64,000 nucleotides of DNA from Parapedobacter deserti (GCF_042646065.1 NZ_JBHRTA010000009.1:186001-250000), one strand, 5' to 3'; shown: positions 26,457-37,096, counted from the stretch's first letter. Translations and numbers: made by a program. Notes: generated by a model not told the origin, from the sequence alone.

Positions 26457-29400
26457 ATGAAGATTACGATCCACAAGAAACTGATCTCTTCGGCCGCCGT
26501 ACTTCTTGGCTTATTGAACATGTCGTTTGCACAGGAGATGCTCCGGGGCAGGGTTTACGATGGGAGTACGCGCAATCCTCTGTCGGATGTTTCAGTAACG
26601 CTAGTGAATGCCAACAACCTGATCCTGAAAGGGGGGAAGACGAACGATCAGGGAATTTTCGAACTGTCCCAGCATCCCGATGCTGTAAAAATCCGGTTCT
26701 CTAATGTGGGCTATCAAAGCCGGGATTTTCTGCTACAGACAATTAAAAATCAAACGCTTGAAGTGACACTTGTAGCGGAAAGCCAGCAACTGCAAGAAGT
26801 GGAAATATCAGGGCAGCGAGAAGCGCCGGCCGATCTGGGGTTTTTAACGATCGACCGACGGGAGTTGTCGAGTTCTATTGCATCCGTGGACCTGACTGGC
26901 GTGGAGAATATGCCGGTAGCATCGGTCGATCAGCTGCTGCAGGGTATGGCACCCGGGCTACAGGTGGTTGCTGCCAGTGGTGATCCGGGGGCTTCGGCTT
27001 CTATCCGCATCCGGGGGATTTCCAGTATTTCCGGTATCAACGACCCGTTGTGGATCGTCGATGGGGCAGAGGTCATCGGGAGCAACTATCAAGTGGAAAG
27101 TATTACCGACTTCGGGTTCAGTCCCATTGGTGACTTGGACCCTTCGGATATCGAATCGATTGACATTCTAAAAGATGCATCAGCTACAGCTTTATATGGT
27201 TCCCGTGGTGCCAACGGGGTGATTGTCATTAAGACCAAGCGGGGAAAGCGAGGGAAACCGCAGTTTACGTTCAACTCGCGCTTTACGATGACCGAAGTGC
27301 CGGGCACCATCCCGATGCTGACCGGCGATGAGCAGCGGATCTATCACATCGAGCGGGCAACGGGTGGTGCCGATGACGGTACCGGGTTTCAGCAGCTTCG
27401 TGGCGATCTGGCCCGTGCCGATGCCTGGGTTTTTAATAACAATACAGACTGGGTACAGGCAATCAACCGGAAAGGTATGTACCAGCAGTACAATACGGCG
27501 CTGAGTGGTGGTGGTGAACGCATCAATTACTTTTGGGGCCTTGGCTATACCAATCAATACGGAACTACAAAGGGTACCGGATACGACCGGTTCAATACAC
27601 GGTTCAACCTGAACTATACGGTTTCGGACAAGTTGAAGGTTTCGGCCGACCTCACCTACACCAATTCCCTGACCGACAAACGAGGGCAGAACCACCCGAT
27701 CACTGACGGTGACCAGGCGATGAACCCCATTTTGTTTTCCCGGGAAACGCCGGCTTATTTCCCGATCTATTCGCGTAATGGGCTGAATTACTTCATAGAT
27801 CGGAATATCGGTTTATCTGCCCATTCCCGTTATAATCCGCTGGCGTTGATCGACTATTCTACATATCTAACCCGAGCCAATCGGTTCATGGCCTCCACAG
27901 CAGTGGATTACCGGATACTGGACAATCTGGAGTTTCGAACCCAATTGGCGGCCGATTTCCGGGAGTCTGCCGACGAGTACTTCCTGCCGGGGTACGCTAC
28001 AGATGCAATTCCAGGAGAGGAACTATATAATGCCGGCCGACAGACGGAGGGGTACCAGCTCATGATTAACAATAACAACCGGCTGGTGTGGTCGGCTGTT
28101 CGGGAGGAAAACCACCGACTCACCGTTACGGGTGTAATGAATTTCAATCTGGATCGCGACAACTCGATGGCGGTATCGTATTTCAACGGCGGATCGCCGC
28201 GACTTCGCGCCGCGGATGCGTCGGCAGTCATCAGCGACGCACACGGCTCCTACAATACACGAAAGTACCTCGGTATGTTTCTGCAAGGGCATTATGCGTT
28301 GATGGATCGGTATTTCCTCACCGTGACGGGCAAAACTGAGGGTGATTCCAGATACGGCGACGCTAACCCCTATTCGATTTTCCCGGCTATCGGGGCGGCA
28401 TGGGAGCTGACAAAAGAACCGTTTTTGGAAGGCGCCGAGTGGGCCAACGCGATCAAGCCGCGTTTTGCTTTTGGCATCACGGGAAACCTGCCCAATGTGC
28501 TGAATCTGTATGACGTAGCTTATGGCTCGGCTATCGGGTATATGGGTGAAAACTACATCATTCCGACAAAGTTTGCCAATGACAACATCCGGGAGGAAAG
28601 GACGACGGAATATAATATGGGGCTGGACTGGAGCTTGTTTGATAATCGCTTGTCCGGGCAGCTGGATTTTTACTCCCGGACGACAACAGACCTACTGCTG
28701 CAGGAACGGTTGTCGACGACTTTGGGATATCAAACACAACACACCAATTTCGGAACGGTACGAAACAGCGGTTGGGAATTGGGCATTACAGCCGTAGTAC
28801 TGAAAGGAGGCAAAAAAAGTGTGCGGTGGAAGTCATTTTTTAACATCGCCACAAACAGAAACGTACTGTTACGCTTGCCAGACCAATTCAATGCCGATGC
28901 GTTTTCGGCGACCAGCAATGGGTTTGCCTCGAAACTGCAAGAAGGGGATGTGATCGGTGGTTTTTATGCCTTCCGCGCACTTGGGGTTTATGCATCGGAT
29001 GCCGATGCTATATTGCGCGGTCCAGATGGGAACGTCGTCTTTGAAGCGGATGGTATTACACCAAAGTACATGCGCTATGGATCGAATACCGGACATCGGT
29101 TCAGGGGCGGCGACATGATCTACGAGGATATCAATGGCGATGGGATCATCAACGAACTGGATCGTGTCCAGATCGGCGATGCGAACCCACTTTTCTTCGG
29201 CGGCTGGAACAATACACTGAACTATCGGGACTGGACGCTAGCCGTCAACTTCCAATACCAATATGGCAACGATGTGATTAACGGTACACGCATCCGGATG
29301 GAACAAATGTCCTACTCGCACAACCAGTCGCGGTCGATCATGGCGCGCTGGCGTAGACAGGGCGACATCACCGATATACCACGTGCACAGCCGGACAATG

Positions 29401-29687
29401 CGTGGAATCGAGTAGCTTCGTCCCGCTGGGTGGAAGACGGCTCCTATCTACGTCTCAAAACAGTGTCGCTCACGTATAATGCGGGTAAGACATTTACTGA
29501 CCGGTTGAAGTTGGGCATGCAGCAGCTCAGCGTGTTTGTTACAGGGTATAACTTATATACATGGACAAATTACTTAGGGTTGGATCCGGAAGTGCCGATC
29601 ACCGGCGGTGTGCTCTTGTTTGGAATTGACAATGCAACCACGGCGCCAGCAAGGCAATATACCTTGGGGCTGCGGGCTACTTTTTAA
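26457..29687 (+). CDS. susC: SusC-type TonB-dependent outer-membrane transporter 1
   Basis: A 1076-residue SusC/RagA protein. It has a signal peptide (MSFA-QEM, about 25), a carboxypeptidase-regulatory-like N-terminal domain (about 27-105: LRGRVYDGSTRNPLSDVSVTL), a plug (about 130-270: IRIRGISSISGINDPLWIVDG; LKDASATALYGSRGANGVIVI) and a 22-strand barrel ending in TLGLRATF. It forms the pedal-bin importer with the SusD lipoprotein 20 bases downstream and is powered by TonB/ExbBD. The substrate is inferred from the surrounding sialidases and sulfatases. Confidence 0.95.
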   Translation: MKITIHKKLISSAAVLLGLLNMSFAQEMLRGRVYDGSTRNPLSDVSVTLVNANNLILKGGKTNDQGIFELSQHPDAVKIRFSNVGYQSRDFLLQTIKNQTLEVTLVAESQQLQEVEISGQREAPADLGFLTIDRRELSSSIASVDLTGVENMPVASVDQLLQGMAPGLQVVAASGDPGASASIRIRGISSISGINDPLWIVDGAEVIGSNYQVESITDFGFSPIGDLDPSDIESIDILKDASATALYGSRGANGVIVIKTKRGKRGKPQFTFNSRFTMTEVPGTIPMLTGDEQRIYHIERATGGADDGTGFQQLRGDLARADAWVFNNNTDWVQAINRKGMYQQYNTALSGGGERINYFWGLGYTNQYGTTKGTGYDRFNTRFNLNYTVSDKLKVSADLTYTNSLTDKRGQNHPITDGDQAMNPILFSRETPAYFPIYSRNGLNYFIDRNIGLSAHSRYNPLALIDYSTYLTRANRFMASTAVDYRILDNLEFRTQLAADFRESADEYFLPGYATDAIPGEELYNAGRQTEGYQLMINNNNRLVWSAVREENHRLTVTGVMNFNLDRDNSMAVSYFNGGSPRLRAADASAVISDAHGSYNTRKYLGMFLQGHYALMDRYFLTVTGKTEGDSRYGDANPYSIFPAIGAAWELTKEPFLEGAEWANAIKPRFAFGITGNLPNVLNLYDVAYGSAIGYMGENYIIPTKFANDNIREERTTEYNMGLDWSLFDNRLSGQLDFYSRTTTDLLLQERLSTTLGYQTQHTNFGTVRNSGWELGITAVVLKGGKKSVRWKSFFNIATNRNVLLRLPDQFNADAFSATSNGFASKLQEGDVIGGFYAFRALGVYASDADAILRGPDGNVVFEADGITPKYMRYGSNTGHRFRGGDMIYEDINGDGIINELDRVQIGDANPLFFGGWNNTLNYRDWTLAVNFQYQYGNDVINGTRIRMEQMSYSHNQSRSIMARWRRQGDITDIPRAQPDNAWNRVASSRWVEDGSYLRLKTVSLTYNAGKTFTDRLKLGMQQLSVFVTGYNLYTWTNYLGLDPEVPITGGVLLFGIDNATTAPARQYTLGLRATF

Positions 29688-29707
29688 CATTTAGTAAAAA
29701 AAGAAAC

Positions 29708-31243
29708 ATGGCGAATCTGAAATATAGTATACTCGGTCTTTTCTTGTTGTTTACTACATCCTGCGACAAGATTCTGGACGTTGATGTGCCAGATAACTTG
29801 GTGCATGACGAGTTTTGGCAAAACCGGGATCAGGTATATGCGGCGCTGATGGGCATGTATTCATCCATGCACGACGCAATGAACAGTTACCACGTTTGGG
29901 GTGACGTCCGTTCGAGCCTGTACGCCCCGGGGTCGGGCGACGCGTATAATGCATCGTACGGACAGTTGATGCAGCACGACATTTACCCTGCCAACGGGTT
30001 ATTGTCCTGGCGAACGGTATACCGTTCCATTTCCATTATCAATTCGTTTATTAAGAATGCCCCGAGTGCGTTAGAACACGATATCACGTTCAATCCGGAT
30101 GAACTCCGCACCATGATGGGCGAAGCATATGCCTTGCGCGCGCTGAATTACTTCTACCTCGTCAGGGCGTTTAAGGACGTGCCGATATTAGACGAGCCGT
30201 ATGAATCTGACAACCAGCAATTTGACTTATCGGCTCATCCCGAGGTGGACGTGTTGAATTTTGTGGAGGCGGATCTGGAGCGTGCACTTGGCGATGCGCC
30301 CGCGACGTTTGATGATGTCAGGCATCGTTACGGGCGGATCACAAAAAATGCGGTGAGGGCATTGTGGGCCGATGTGAAGCTATGGCGCAACGATTTTGAG
30401 GGGTGCCTGGATCTCTGCCAAGCCCTAGATGCACAGTACGCATCGACGTTGGTTGAGCCCCTGTCGTGGTACACGATCTTCAATCCTGGCAATTCGGCAG
30501 AAAGTATCCTGGAGTACCAGTACGGACTACAAGGACCGACTTCACCCGTATATGGCTGGTTCGCGGCATTTAACCGAGTAGATGCAGATGGAGAACGTTA
30601 CCTCGCCAATGCGACAAACGTTAGGCTCAATTCGCAAGAGGTATTATACCCGCCAACGTCACTAGAGCATAGCAGCTCGGATACCATTCGCTTGAGTTCG
30701 TTTGCCATGCTTAGGAATACTGCGGTTTTCAACGGGTTCGGGCCAGCACTGGAAGTATATAAGTTTCTCGGATCCGTACCGTATCAGGCCAACTACCGCG
30801 CGGCGAACAACCGGATACCCAATTATATCTTTTATCGGTACCGAGAAGTGTTATTTATGAAAGCTGAAGCGTATGCCATGCTGAATCGCTATGTCGAGGC
30901 CGAGCAGCAGATCAATTTGGTGCGGCGGCATTGCGATATCCCGGAGTTGACTCCTGGTGAAAGTGGCGAGGGTGTGGAGTTTATGTCAAGACTGCTGATG
31001 GAGCGGGAGTTTGAACTTGGGTTTGAAGGGAAAGAATGGTTTGCTGCTGTGCGGATCAGCCGTAGACCTGGTTATGAAAATATCCTGATTGACAAAGCGG
31101 CAACTGATCATTCAATGGGAAGGCCGTATCAGGTGATTCGTGCTCGATTGCTGGATCAGGAAAGTTGGTTTCTGCCATACCACCTTACGGAAGTGGAGAA
31201 TAATCCGCAATTGGATCAGAAATCATTTTATCGGAACAAATAA
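29708..31243 (+). CDS. susD: SusD-type outer-membrane glycan-binding lipoprotein 1
   Basis: A 511-residue RagB/SusD-family lipoprotein with lipobox TTSC (cysteine 19) and the conserved N-terminal LDVDVPDNLVHDEFWQNRDQVYAALMGMY. A TPR-like core follows (GEAYALRALNYFYLVRAF, about 138-155), with C-terminal elements YRYREVLFMKAEAYAMLNR and ELGFEGKEWFAAVRI. It is the lid and binding partner of the SusC 20 bases upstream. The fasciclin gene 2 ATG follows 11 bases after its stop. Confidence 0.94.
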   Translation: MANLKYSILGLFLLFTTSCDKILDVDVPDNLVHDEFWQNRDQVYAALMGMYSSMHDAMNSYHVWGDVRSSLYAPGSGDAYNASYGQLMQHDIYPANGLLSWRTVYRSISIINSFIKNAPSALEHDITFNPDELRTMMGEAYALRALNYFYLVRAFKDVPILDEPYESDNQQFDLSAHPEVDVLNFVEADLERALGDAPATFDDVRHRYGRITKNAVRALWADVKLWRNDFEGCLDLCQALDAQYASTLVEPLSWYTIFNPGNSAESILEYQYGLQGPTSPVYGWFAAFNRVDADGERYLANATNVRLNSQEVLYPPTSLEHSSSDTIRLSSFAMLRNTAVFNGFGPALEVYKFLGSVPYQANYRAANNRIPNYIFYRYREVLFMKAEAYAMLNRYVEAEQQINLVRRHCDIPELTPGESGEGVEFMSRLLMEREFELGFEGKEWFAAVRISRRPGYENILIDKAATDHSMGRPYQVIRARLLDQESWFLPYHLTEVENNPQLDQKSFYRNK

Positions 31244-31254
31244 AGGGATTGACG

Positions 31255-32694
31255 ATGAAACGCTTATATGTTATTTTTTGGTGCGTGGGCGTGATGGCGA
31301 GCCTGCAGGGATGTGACAAGCAATTTTCGGGCGCACGTTACGACAATACGGACGAACTTCAGCTCATGGATTATATAGACAGCCGCGAGGACCTGGCGGT
31401 CTACCGGGAGATGGTCGATTATATTGGGCAGCGGAACCTTTTGAAAACTGCTGGCAGGTATACGGTGTTTGCACCGACGGACAATGCCTTCGAGCTGCTG
31501 TTTGCTGACTTGGCACAGCAAGGGCATGCCATTAGCAGCATCACCGACGCCAGTCCTGAATTCTGGATGGATTTTTTTAGATACCACTTATTGGATCGCC
31601 GAGTGAATACCAATGAGTTTGTACCCGGGCCTCTACCTTATCCGACGGCGTACCTTGAAAAATATATCCTGGCTGACATCAGCGATTCATACGCAGCGAT
31701 ACGCTTGAACAATACGGCGACAATCACCGAATATAATATTACGTTGGCAAACGGATACCTCAATATCATCAACGAGGTGCTAATGCCGCCAACGAGGAGT
31801 ATGTATGAGATGTTGGAAGCCACCGGAAAGTACGGCATTATGCTCGGGTTACTGGATGAATATGGTTATGGTGATTACCTGCGCGACAGCGCGCTGACAT
31901 TACTCATTGAAAGTGACGAGGTGCTACAACGGCACCAATTCTCGATAGATTTGATTGACGATGTGGACGACTGGTTACGGTACCATATCATCCCCGATTC
32001 GGGCTATTTTTTGAATCTGTTGACGGCACAGCGATTTTATTCGTTGTACCCCCACGAATCGTTGAGTTTCCACAGCGACGCATTCGGTCAGTACTACGTG
32101 AATGAAGATTTTCGGTTCAACCAGTCGCGCGATTTTGGGATCGACCGGGTAGCTGCCAATGGAATTTATCATGCGCTGGATACGGTGCTGTCCATTGTGG
32201 AGGCACGGCCTAGTACCATCCGGCTAAATCTCTATCCACCAGGGAGTCCATACGGCGCACAGAATGTCTTTACGCAAGCACCCGCACGTATCCTGTTGAA
32301 TACCGGAACGCGCAGTTACCATCAAAATCAGGAGTTTCGTATCACCCAGTTCAATGCCCAGCAGGTAGGCGACTATTTCTGGATGACTGTTCCGGATGTG
32401 CCGAGGGGCAAATACCGAATCCGGATGTTGCACCGAGGGGGAGGCGCACGTGGAAGCTTCATGACCATTTACAATGACCGGATTGTGAGGGACGATATTG
32501 TCATGAATCGTGCGGACGGCTTATTTGAGGAGTGGGATTACCTGTCATATAACCATTGCGGGGATATCGAAGTCGAGGAACGGGAGGATGTCACCATTTA
32601 CTTCGTATTCACCGCGTTCGGCTCCAATCCGAACCCGAACTATTGCTGCGATTTGTTGATGGATATGCTGGAATTGATACCGATTACTGATTGA
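31255..32694 (+). CDS. Fasciclin (FAS1) domain surface lipoprotein 2
   Basis: The ATG at 31255, preceded by AAAGGG, gives 479 residues; a TTG two codons earlier is unlikely. The lipobox is SLQGC (cysteine about 20). Two FAS1-like segments follow: about 35-180 (YREMVDYIGQRNLLKTAGRYTVFAPTDNAFELL as the core motif) and about 185-325 (NGIYHALDTVLSI). A C-terminal beta-sandwich region (about 328-479) of unknown family carries paired cysteines in NPNYCCDLL. It is wedged between SusD 1 and SusC 2 with tiny gaps, so co-expression is certain in practice. A glycan-binding or scaffold role is inferred. Confidence 0.82.
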   Translation: MKRLYVIFWCVGVMASLQGCDKQFSGARYDNTDELQLMDYIDSREDLAVYREMVDYIGQRNLLKTAGRYTVFAPTDNAFELLFADLAQQGHAISSITDASPEFWMDFFRYHLLDRRVNTNEFVPGPLPYPTAYLEKYILADISDSYAAIRLNNTATITEYNITLANGYLNIINEVLMPPTRSMYEMLEATGKYGIMLGLLDEYGYGDYLRDSALTLLIESDEVLQRHQFSIDLIDDVDDWLRYHIIPDSGYFLNLLTAQRFYSLYPHESLSFHSDAFGQYYVNEDFRFNQSRDFGIDRVAANGIYHALDTVLSIVEARPSTIRLNLYPPGSPYGAQNVFTQAPARILLNTGTRSYHQNQEFRITQFNAQQVGDYFWMTVPDVPRGKYRIRMLHRGGGARGSFMTIYNDRIVRDDIVMNRADGLFEEWDYLSYNHCGDIEVEEREDVTIYFVFTAFGSNPNPNYCCDLLMDMLELIPITD

Positions 32695-32712
32695 AGGACC
32701 TAAAACACAAAC

Positions 32713-35517
32713 ATGATAATGAATGGACCATATCGGATTTTTAGGACTGGGTTAGCGGCTTTGGTCGCTACTGTTTTTCTGCCTGCTTATGGGCTTTCGC
32801 TGCAGGACAGCTTGTCTGTGGAAGACCGGATAGACAGCGTGATGGTTGGCATGACCCGTGTGCGGACTCCAGTGCAGTCTGACGCGATCTCCTTTGCCGA
32901 AGTCTTGCCGGGCAATCCAAAGATCCATGTAACCGAATCGGGTACGCCCGGTGCGGCACCCCAGTTGATGATCCGGGGATTGCACAGCATCCACCTAAAT
33001 GCAACGCCGCAGGTGTTCGTTGATGGTGTGCCGGTGCGGTATAACCGCGATCTTCCGTCGTTTTTGTCGACGTTTGAGCCAACGCGATTCAGTTTCATTA
33101 ATCCGCACGATATCGGTGAGATGTATGTTGCAACCGACGGAATGGCGCTGTCTCAAATCGGGGGAAGGGGAGCGAATGGCGCGATTTACATCACTACGGA
33201 ACGGGGCGAGTTTGGTGGCACGCAGATCGATTTCACCGCTAATTATGGTGTTTCTGCGGCGGGATACCAAATTGACCGGATGGGAGCCGATCATTTTAGA
33301 CGGTATTTGTGGTCATATATGGGTGAAAATGGTGCGACAGACCAAGAGCTGGCAGCGAACCCATTGTTTGATACTGCATTGCCACAGTATGGCTACCAGA
33401 CCGATTGGGTGGATATGATTACACGGGCAGCGTCGTTTCAGGATTACCATTTGAAACTGAAAGGTGGTGATGGCGACGCCAATTACCTTTTTAGTATAGG
33501 TTATACCGACAAGGAAGGAACACTTATCGGTACAGATCTGCAACGTATCGGCATGCGGTTCAACTTGGACTACCAACTCTCGCGGAAATTTAAAATCACG
33601 AATAGCCTGGCTTATACTAATTCTTCAGTCAGCTACCTGGAGCAAGGGAGCAACTGGGCGATTCACTCGCTCTATGCGGCTGCAACCAAGGCACCGTTTA
33701 TGGGCCGCTATGCTTATAATGACCAAGGGCAGCGAACGAATTTGCTGGCGGATGTGGACGTGCTGGGGAAAAGCAATCCCTGGGCGTTGGTAAACAAGCT
33801 GAGCAACGACAATGAAGAAAACCGGATGGACGGTTCCATCAGCGCAACGTGGCAGGCAGGGAAGCGGACTTCGCTGACTTCGGTGATGGCGGTAAACTAT
33901 TTCAATCTGAGAGAAAAACAATATCGTCCGGCACTGGGTATTGTGCCCGACCGAAACCGCCTACGGCAGAATGCACAACGATCGTCCAGCGAGTTTACCT
34001 TGCTTTGGAACACGCAGTTGAACCACGAAGGGGATTTGGCCGACTGGGCCCGGTATACGGGCACGGCAGGGGCGTGGGTGGAACGCTATGAGGAGAAAGC
34101 CGTCTATGCTCGAAAGATTAATGCGGGTACGGACGACTATGAAACGCTGGCACAGGGGACGGTAGATAGCGCTTCCAATATAAAATTCCAATCTAACCTG
34201 ATGCGATTCTACGTCGGCGGTGATATCCGGATTCTTGAACGGGCAACCTTGTCTGCAAACCTGAGTGTTGAAGGGACTTCCAATTTCGGTCCACGCGGCC
34301 GGTGGAACGTATACCCGGGCGTCCGTGCTGCAGTTGACGTACTCGATCCGCAGTTGAACAACCAGTTACGCATCCGCGCTTCCTGGGGGCGCAGTGGCAA
34401 TCATGATGTGCGGGGATATTATCACGAAAATTTATATTACCCCATCAACTATTTCGGATTCGGGGGCACTTATCTCGGTAATGTAGCTAACGCCGATATC
34501 AAGCCTGAAATCACACATACCGTTGATGGCGGACTGAGTGCAAGCCTGTTTGGCGATAGGGCCACGATAGACGTGGGGTATTATTACAAACGGACACATG
34601 ACCTGATAACCTCGAAAGCTCTTCCTGCTGAAATTGGGCTTGGCCCTCAGTTTGAGAATCGTGGGATCCTGTACTCGCACGGATTGGAAGTGGCCATGCT
34701 TGCGCGTATCTTGCCCGACGGCAGCAAATTTTCTTGGTCGGTATTTGGTAATCTGTCGACCCTGAATACTCATGTGGAATCGCTGGGCAACGGTAGTGTA
34801 GTCAAGTCTTTGGGTGGTGTGCCCGGAATCGTGCAGGCCGGTGGGCAGCTCGGAAGTTTTTATGGCTATCGCGTATTGGGGGTTTTCGGAACGTCGGATG
34901 ATGTTCGGCTGAATAAGGCGGATGGTACGCCCTACAGGCCGGGCGATTACTGGATCGAAGATGTGAACGGTGATGGCCGGATCAACGAGCTCGATCGACA
35001 GGTGATCGGCTCGGCACTACCAACGTTGTTTGGCGGATTAGGTACGTCGGCCGGGTGGGGACGGTGGTCGCTGGACGCGCAGATTGCCTATGCTTATGGA
35101 CAGGATGTTTATCAGGCCTTCGGTCAGCGTATGCAGCTGATGAGCGACTATTCCAACCAGTCGCCCGTCGTAGGCGATCGTTGGATATCACCGGAAGAGC
35201 AGGGAGCCGGCTTGAGCAGGGCCGCATTCGGAGATCCTTCATTCAACGGAGCTGCAACAGATAAATGGATAACCGACGGTGGATATATGCGGCTGAAATA
35301 TGTTACGCTCAACTATCGGGTTGATACCGATGCAGTACTAAAGTTCTTCCGAGGCCTCCAGGTGTTTGTGACCGGAGAAAACTTATGGACAATCTGTAAC
35401 TATCCGGGCATGGATCCGGAAGTTGTGTCGTCCAGCGATCCGCTGATGCGGGGAATAGATTTTGGGGCGTCCCCAATGCCGAAGACATTTTTGATGGGGG
35501 TAAAACTTTCACTTTGA
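32713..35517 (+). CDS. SusC-type transporter 2, without the usual N-terminal domain
   Basis: A 934-residue TonB-dependent transporter with a signal peptide, a short TonB-box-like stretch (RIDSVMVGMTRVRTPVQSD, about 39-57) and a plug (about 60-175: MIRGLHSIHLNATPQVFVDGVP; IGGRGANGAIYITTERG). The barrel ends in FLMGVKLSL. It lacks the carboxypeptidase-regulatory-like domain that the other two SusC proteins in this window carry, and the plug wording (IGEMYVATDGMALSQIG) is divergent. It pairs with the SusD gene that begins 17 bases after its stop. It probably imports a different oligosaccharide from SusC 1 and 3. Confidence 0.92.
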   Translation: MIMNGPYRIFRTGLAALVATVFLPAYGLSLQDSLSVEDRIDSVMVGMTRVRTPVQSDAISFAEVLPGNPKIHVTESGTPGAAPQLMIRGLHSIHLNATPQVFVDGVPVRYNRDLPSFLSTFEPTRFSFINPHDIGEMYVATDGMALSQIGGRGANGAIYITTERGEFGGTQIDFTANYGVSAAGYQIDRMGADHFRRYLWSYMGENGATDQELAANPLFDTALPQYGYQTDWVDMITRAASFQDYHLKLKGGDGDANYLFSIGYTDKEGTLIGTDLQRIGMRFNLDYQLSRKFKITNSLAYTNSSVSYLEQGSNWAIHSLYAAATKAPFMGRYAYNDQGQRTNLLADVDVLGKSNPWALVNKLSNDNEENRMDGSISATWQAGKRTSLTSVMAVNYFNLREKQYRPALGIVPDRNRLRQNAQRSSSEFTLLWNTQLNHEGDLADWARYTGTAGAWVERYEEKAVYARKINAGTDDYETLAQGTVDSASNIKFQSNLMRFYVGGDIRILERATLSANLSVEGTSNFGPRGRWNVYPGVRAAVDVLDPQLNNQLRIRASWGRSGNHDVRGYYHENLYYPINYFGFGGTYLGNVANADIKPEITHTVDGGLSASLFGDRATIDVGYYYKRTHDLITSKALPAEIGLGPQFENRGILYSHGLEVAMLARILPDGSKFSWSVFGNLSTLNTHVESLGNGSVVKSLGGVPGIVQAGGQLGSFYGYRVLGVFGTSDDVRLNKADGTPYRPGDYWIEDVNGDGRINELDRQVIGSALPTLFGGLGTSAGWGRWSLDAQIAYAYGQDVYQAFGQRMQLMSDYSNQSPVVGDRWISPEEQGAGLSRAAFGDPSFNGAATDKWITDGGYMRLKYVTLNYRVDTDAVLKFFRGLQVFVTGENLWTICNYPGMDPEVVSSSDPLMRGIDFGASPMPKTFLMGVKLSL

Positions 35518-35534
35518 TTATACAACTTACGAGC

Positions 35535-37070
35535 ATGACAACGATAAATAGATCGATGAGACAGCAGGTTCTCTTACTGGCGGGTTGCATGGCCTTGTCT
35601 GGGTGTTCAAGTTTCTTTGAGATAGATCCTTACAATGCGGTGAAGGAGTCGGATTTTTACCAGAACCGCGAAGACCTGAATGCGGCTGCGGCCGGTATGT
35701 ACGAGCCGTTGTCCAGAGATGTCCATAAGTTTCTGTTATGGGGTGATGCACGGGCAGATATGGTTACAACGGGGCAATCAGAGCCGGACCCATATATCAA
35801 CGAATTTGTTCGGAACGATGTGTCGGTCAATAATCCCTACACCGACTATACAGCTGTTTACGAAACCATTGCGCGCTGCAATCGACAGATGGAACGGGTG
35901 TATGATGTATTATTGGCCGATGATAAGGTAATGGATCGCGATGCCGGAGCATACTACGGTGAAGCGTTGTTGCTGCGGACATATTGTTATTACCACTTGT
36001 TGCGGACGTTCGATCGGTTCCCGATTATTCGGTCGGACTACGCCGAGGAAATCCGGTTTGTGAACGCCCAGGGGGATACGGTATCACGGTCGACACAGGA
36101 AATGTCAATGCATGAAATTCGAGGGCTTTATCAGTTTCCCGAAGACAAGCAGGAAACGTGGTTGATGGTTTATAACGATGTGCTGACCGTGCTGGGAATT
36201 TTACCGCTGAATTATCAATGGAGTCAGACGACTTTGTCGCCACAGGAGCGCTTCGGCCGGACCTCCCAACCGATGGCTAATACATTGGCTACCGAGCTGG
36301 CCTTGTGGTTAGGCGAATACCAATCGGCGTCTGCTTTTGCGAACTCCCCCATCATCAACAACCAACATTCGTTGGGAGGTCCGGGCAATTGGATCAACCA
36401 ATTTACCGGATCGTGGGCAGGACAGCATTCATTGTTCCTCTTGGGATACCAGTATGCCCGGAGTTTCGAAACCAACCGTCTGCAGGAGTTTACCTCGCCG
36501 GTGGCTGAAGCAGGGGGGCGCTATTACCTGAAACCGGTATCGCATGTGATCAATACCATCTTTTCTCATGAAGCCAATGACATCCGGACAGCTTTCAGTT
36601 ACAAGCTCATTGGCCAGGATACCGTAATCTGGAAGTATATCGGCGTCGACAATATAGCGTCTATGCGGCCTGCTTATGAAAGTAGCGCAAGCTGGCCGGT
36701 ATACCGCAGTGCAGACGCTTACTTATACAAGGCATTGGCTGACCTGATGCTCAATGACTATGCTTCGGCGTTTAATTTCCTGAACAGTTTACGTGAGGCT
36801 AGGGGATTACTCCCGCTGCTGCCTGAAGAGACCGATTACACGAACAGAGAATTTATGATGGAGCAGCTATTCAGGGAACGGGCGCGGGAATTCGCTTTTG
36901 AAGGGAAACGGTGGTATGATCTGATGCTGTGGTCTAAACTCGCGGGCGAGAATAAACTGGCGTCGCGGGTAGCGTCCAAATATCCTCCGGGGATGCGCGA
37001 ACAGGTTGAAGCAACGTTACGGTTCGAACAAAACTGGTATATTCCTGTGGACCCGCTCCTCTGGAAATGA
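35535..37070 (+). CDS. SusD-type lipoprotein 2
   Basis: The ATG at 35535 gives 511 residues. The frame is open from a TTG inside the SusC stop but that start is not credible. The lipobox is ALSGC (about 23) followed by SSFFEIDPYNAVKESDFYQNREDLNAAAAGMY. Conserved SusD elements are GEALLLRTYCYYHLLRTFDRFPI (core) and REFAFEGKRWYDLMLWSKL near the C-terminus. It partners SusC 2. The divergent sialidase-fold lipoprotein follows 26 bases later, the position usually held by a surface glycan-binding protein. Confidence 0.93.
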   Translation: MTTINRSMRQQVLLLAGCMALSGCSSFFEIDPYNAVKESDFYQNREDLNAAAAGMYEPLSRDVHKFLLWGDARADMVTTGQSEPDPYINEFVRNDVSVNNPYTDYTAVYETIARCNRQMERVYDVLLADDKVMDRDAGAYYGEALLLRTYCYYHLLRTFDRFPIIRSDYAEEIRFVNAQGDTVSRSTQEMSMHEIRGLYQFPEDKQETWLMVYNDVLTVLGILPLNYQWSQTTLSPQERFGRTSQPMANTLATELALWLGEYQSASAFANSPIINNQHSLGGPGNWINQFTGSWAGQHSLFLLGYQYARSFETNRLQEFTSPVAEAGGRYYLKPVSHVINTIFSHEANDIRTAFSYKLIGQDTVIWKYIGVDNIASMRPAYESSASWPVYRSADAYLYKALADLMLNDYASAFNFLNSLREARGLLPLLPEETDYTNREFMMEQLFRERAREFAFEGKRWYDLMLWSKLAGENKLASRVASKYPPGMREQVEATLRFEQNWYIPVDPLLWK

Positions 37071-37096
37071 TATGATGGTCAGAAAGATAAAATGCT

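Noticed and set aside
27853..27865. TATTCTACATA inside SusC 1, resembling half of the GntR palindrome
   Set aside because: Only the right half matches, it lies within coding sequence and has no promoter beside it.
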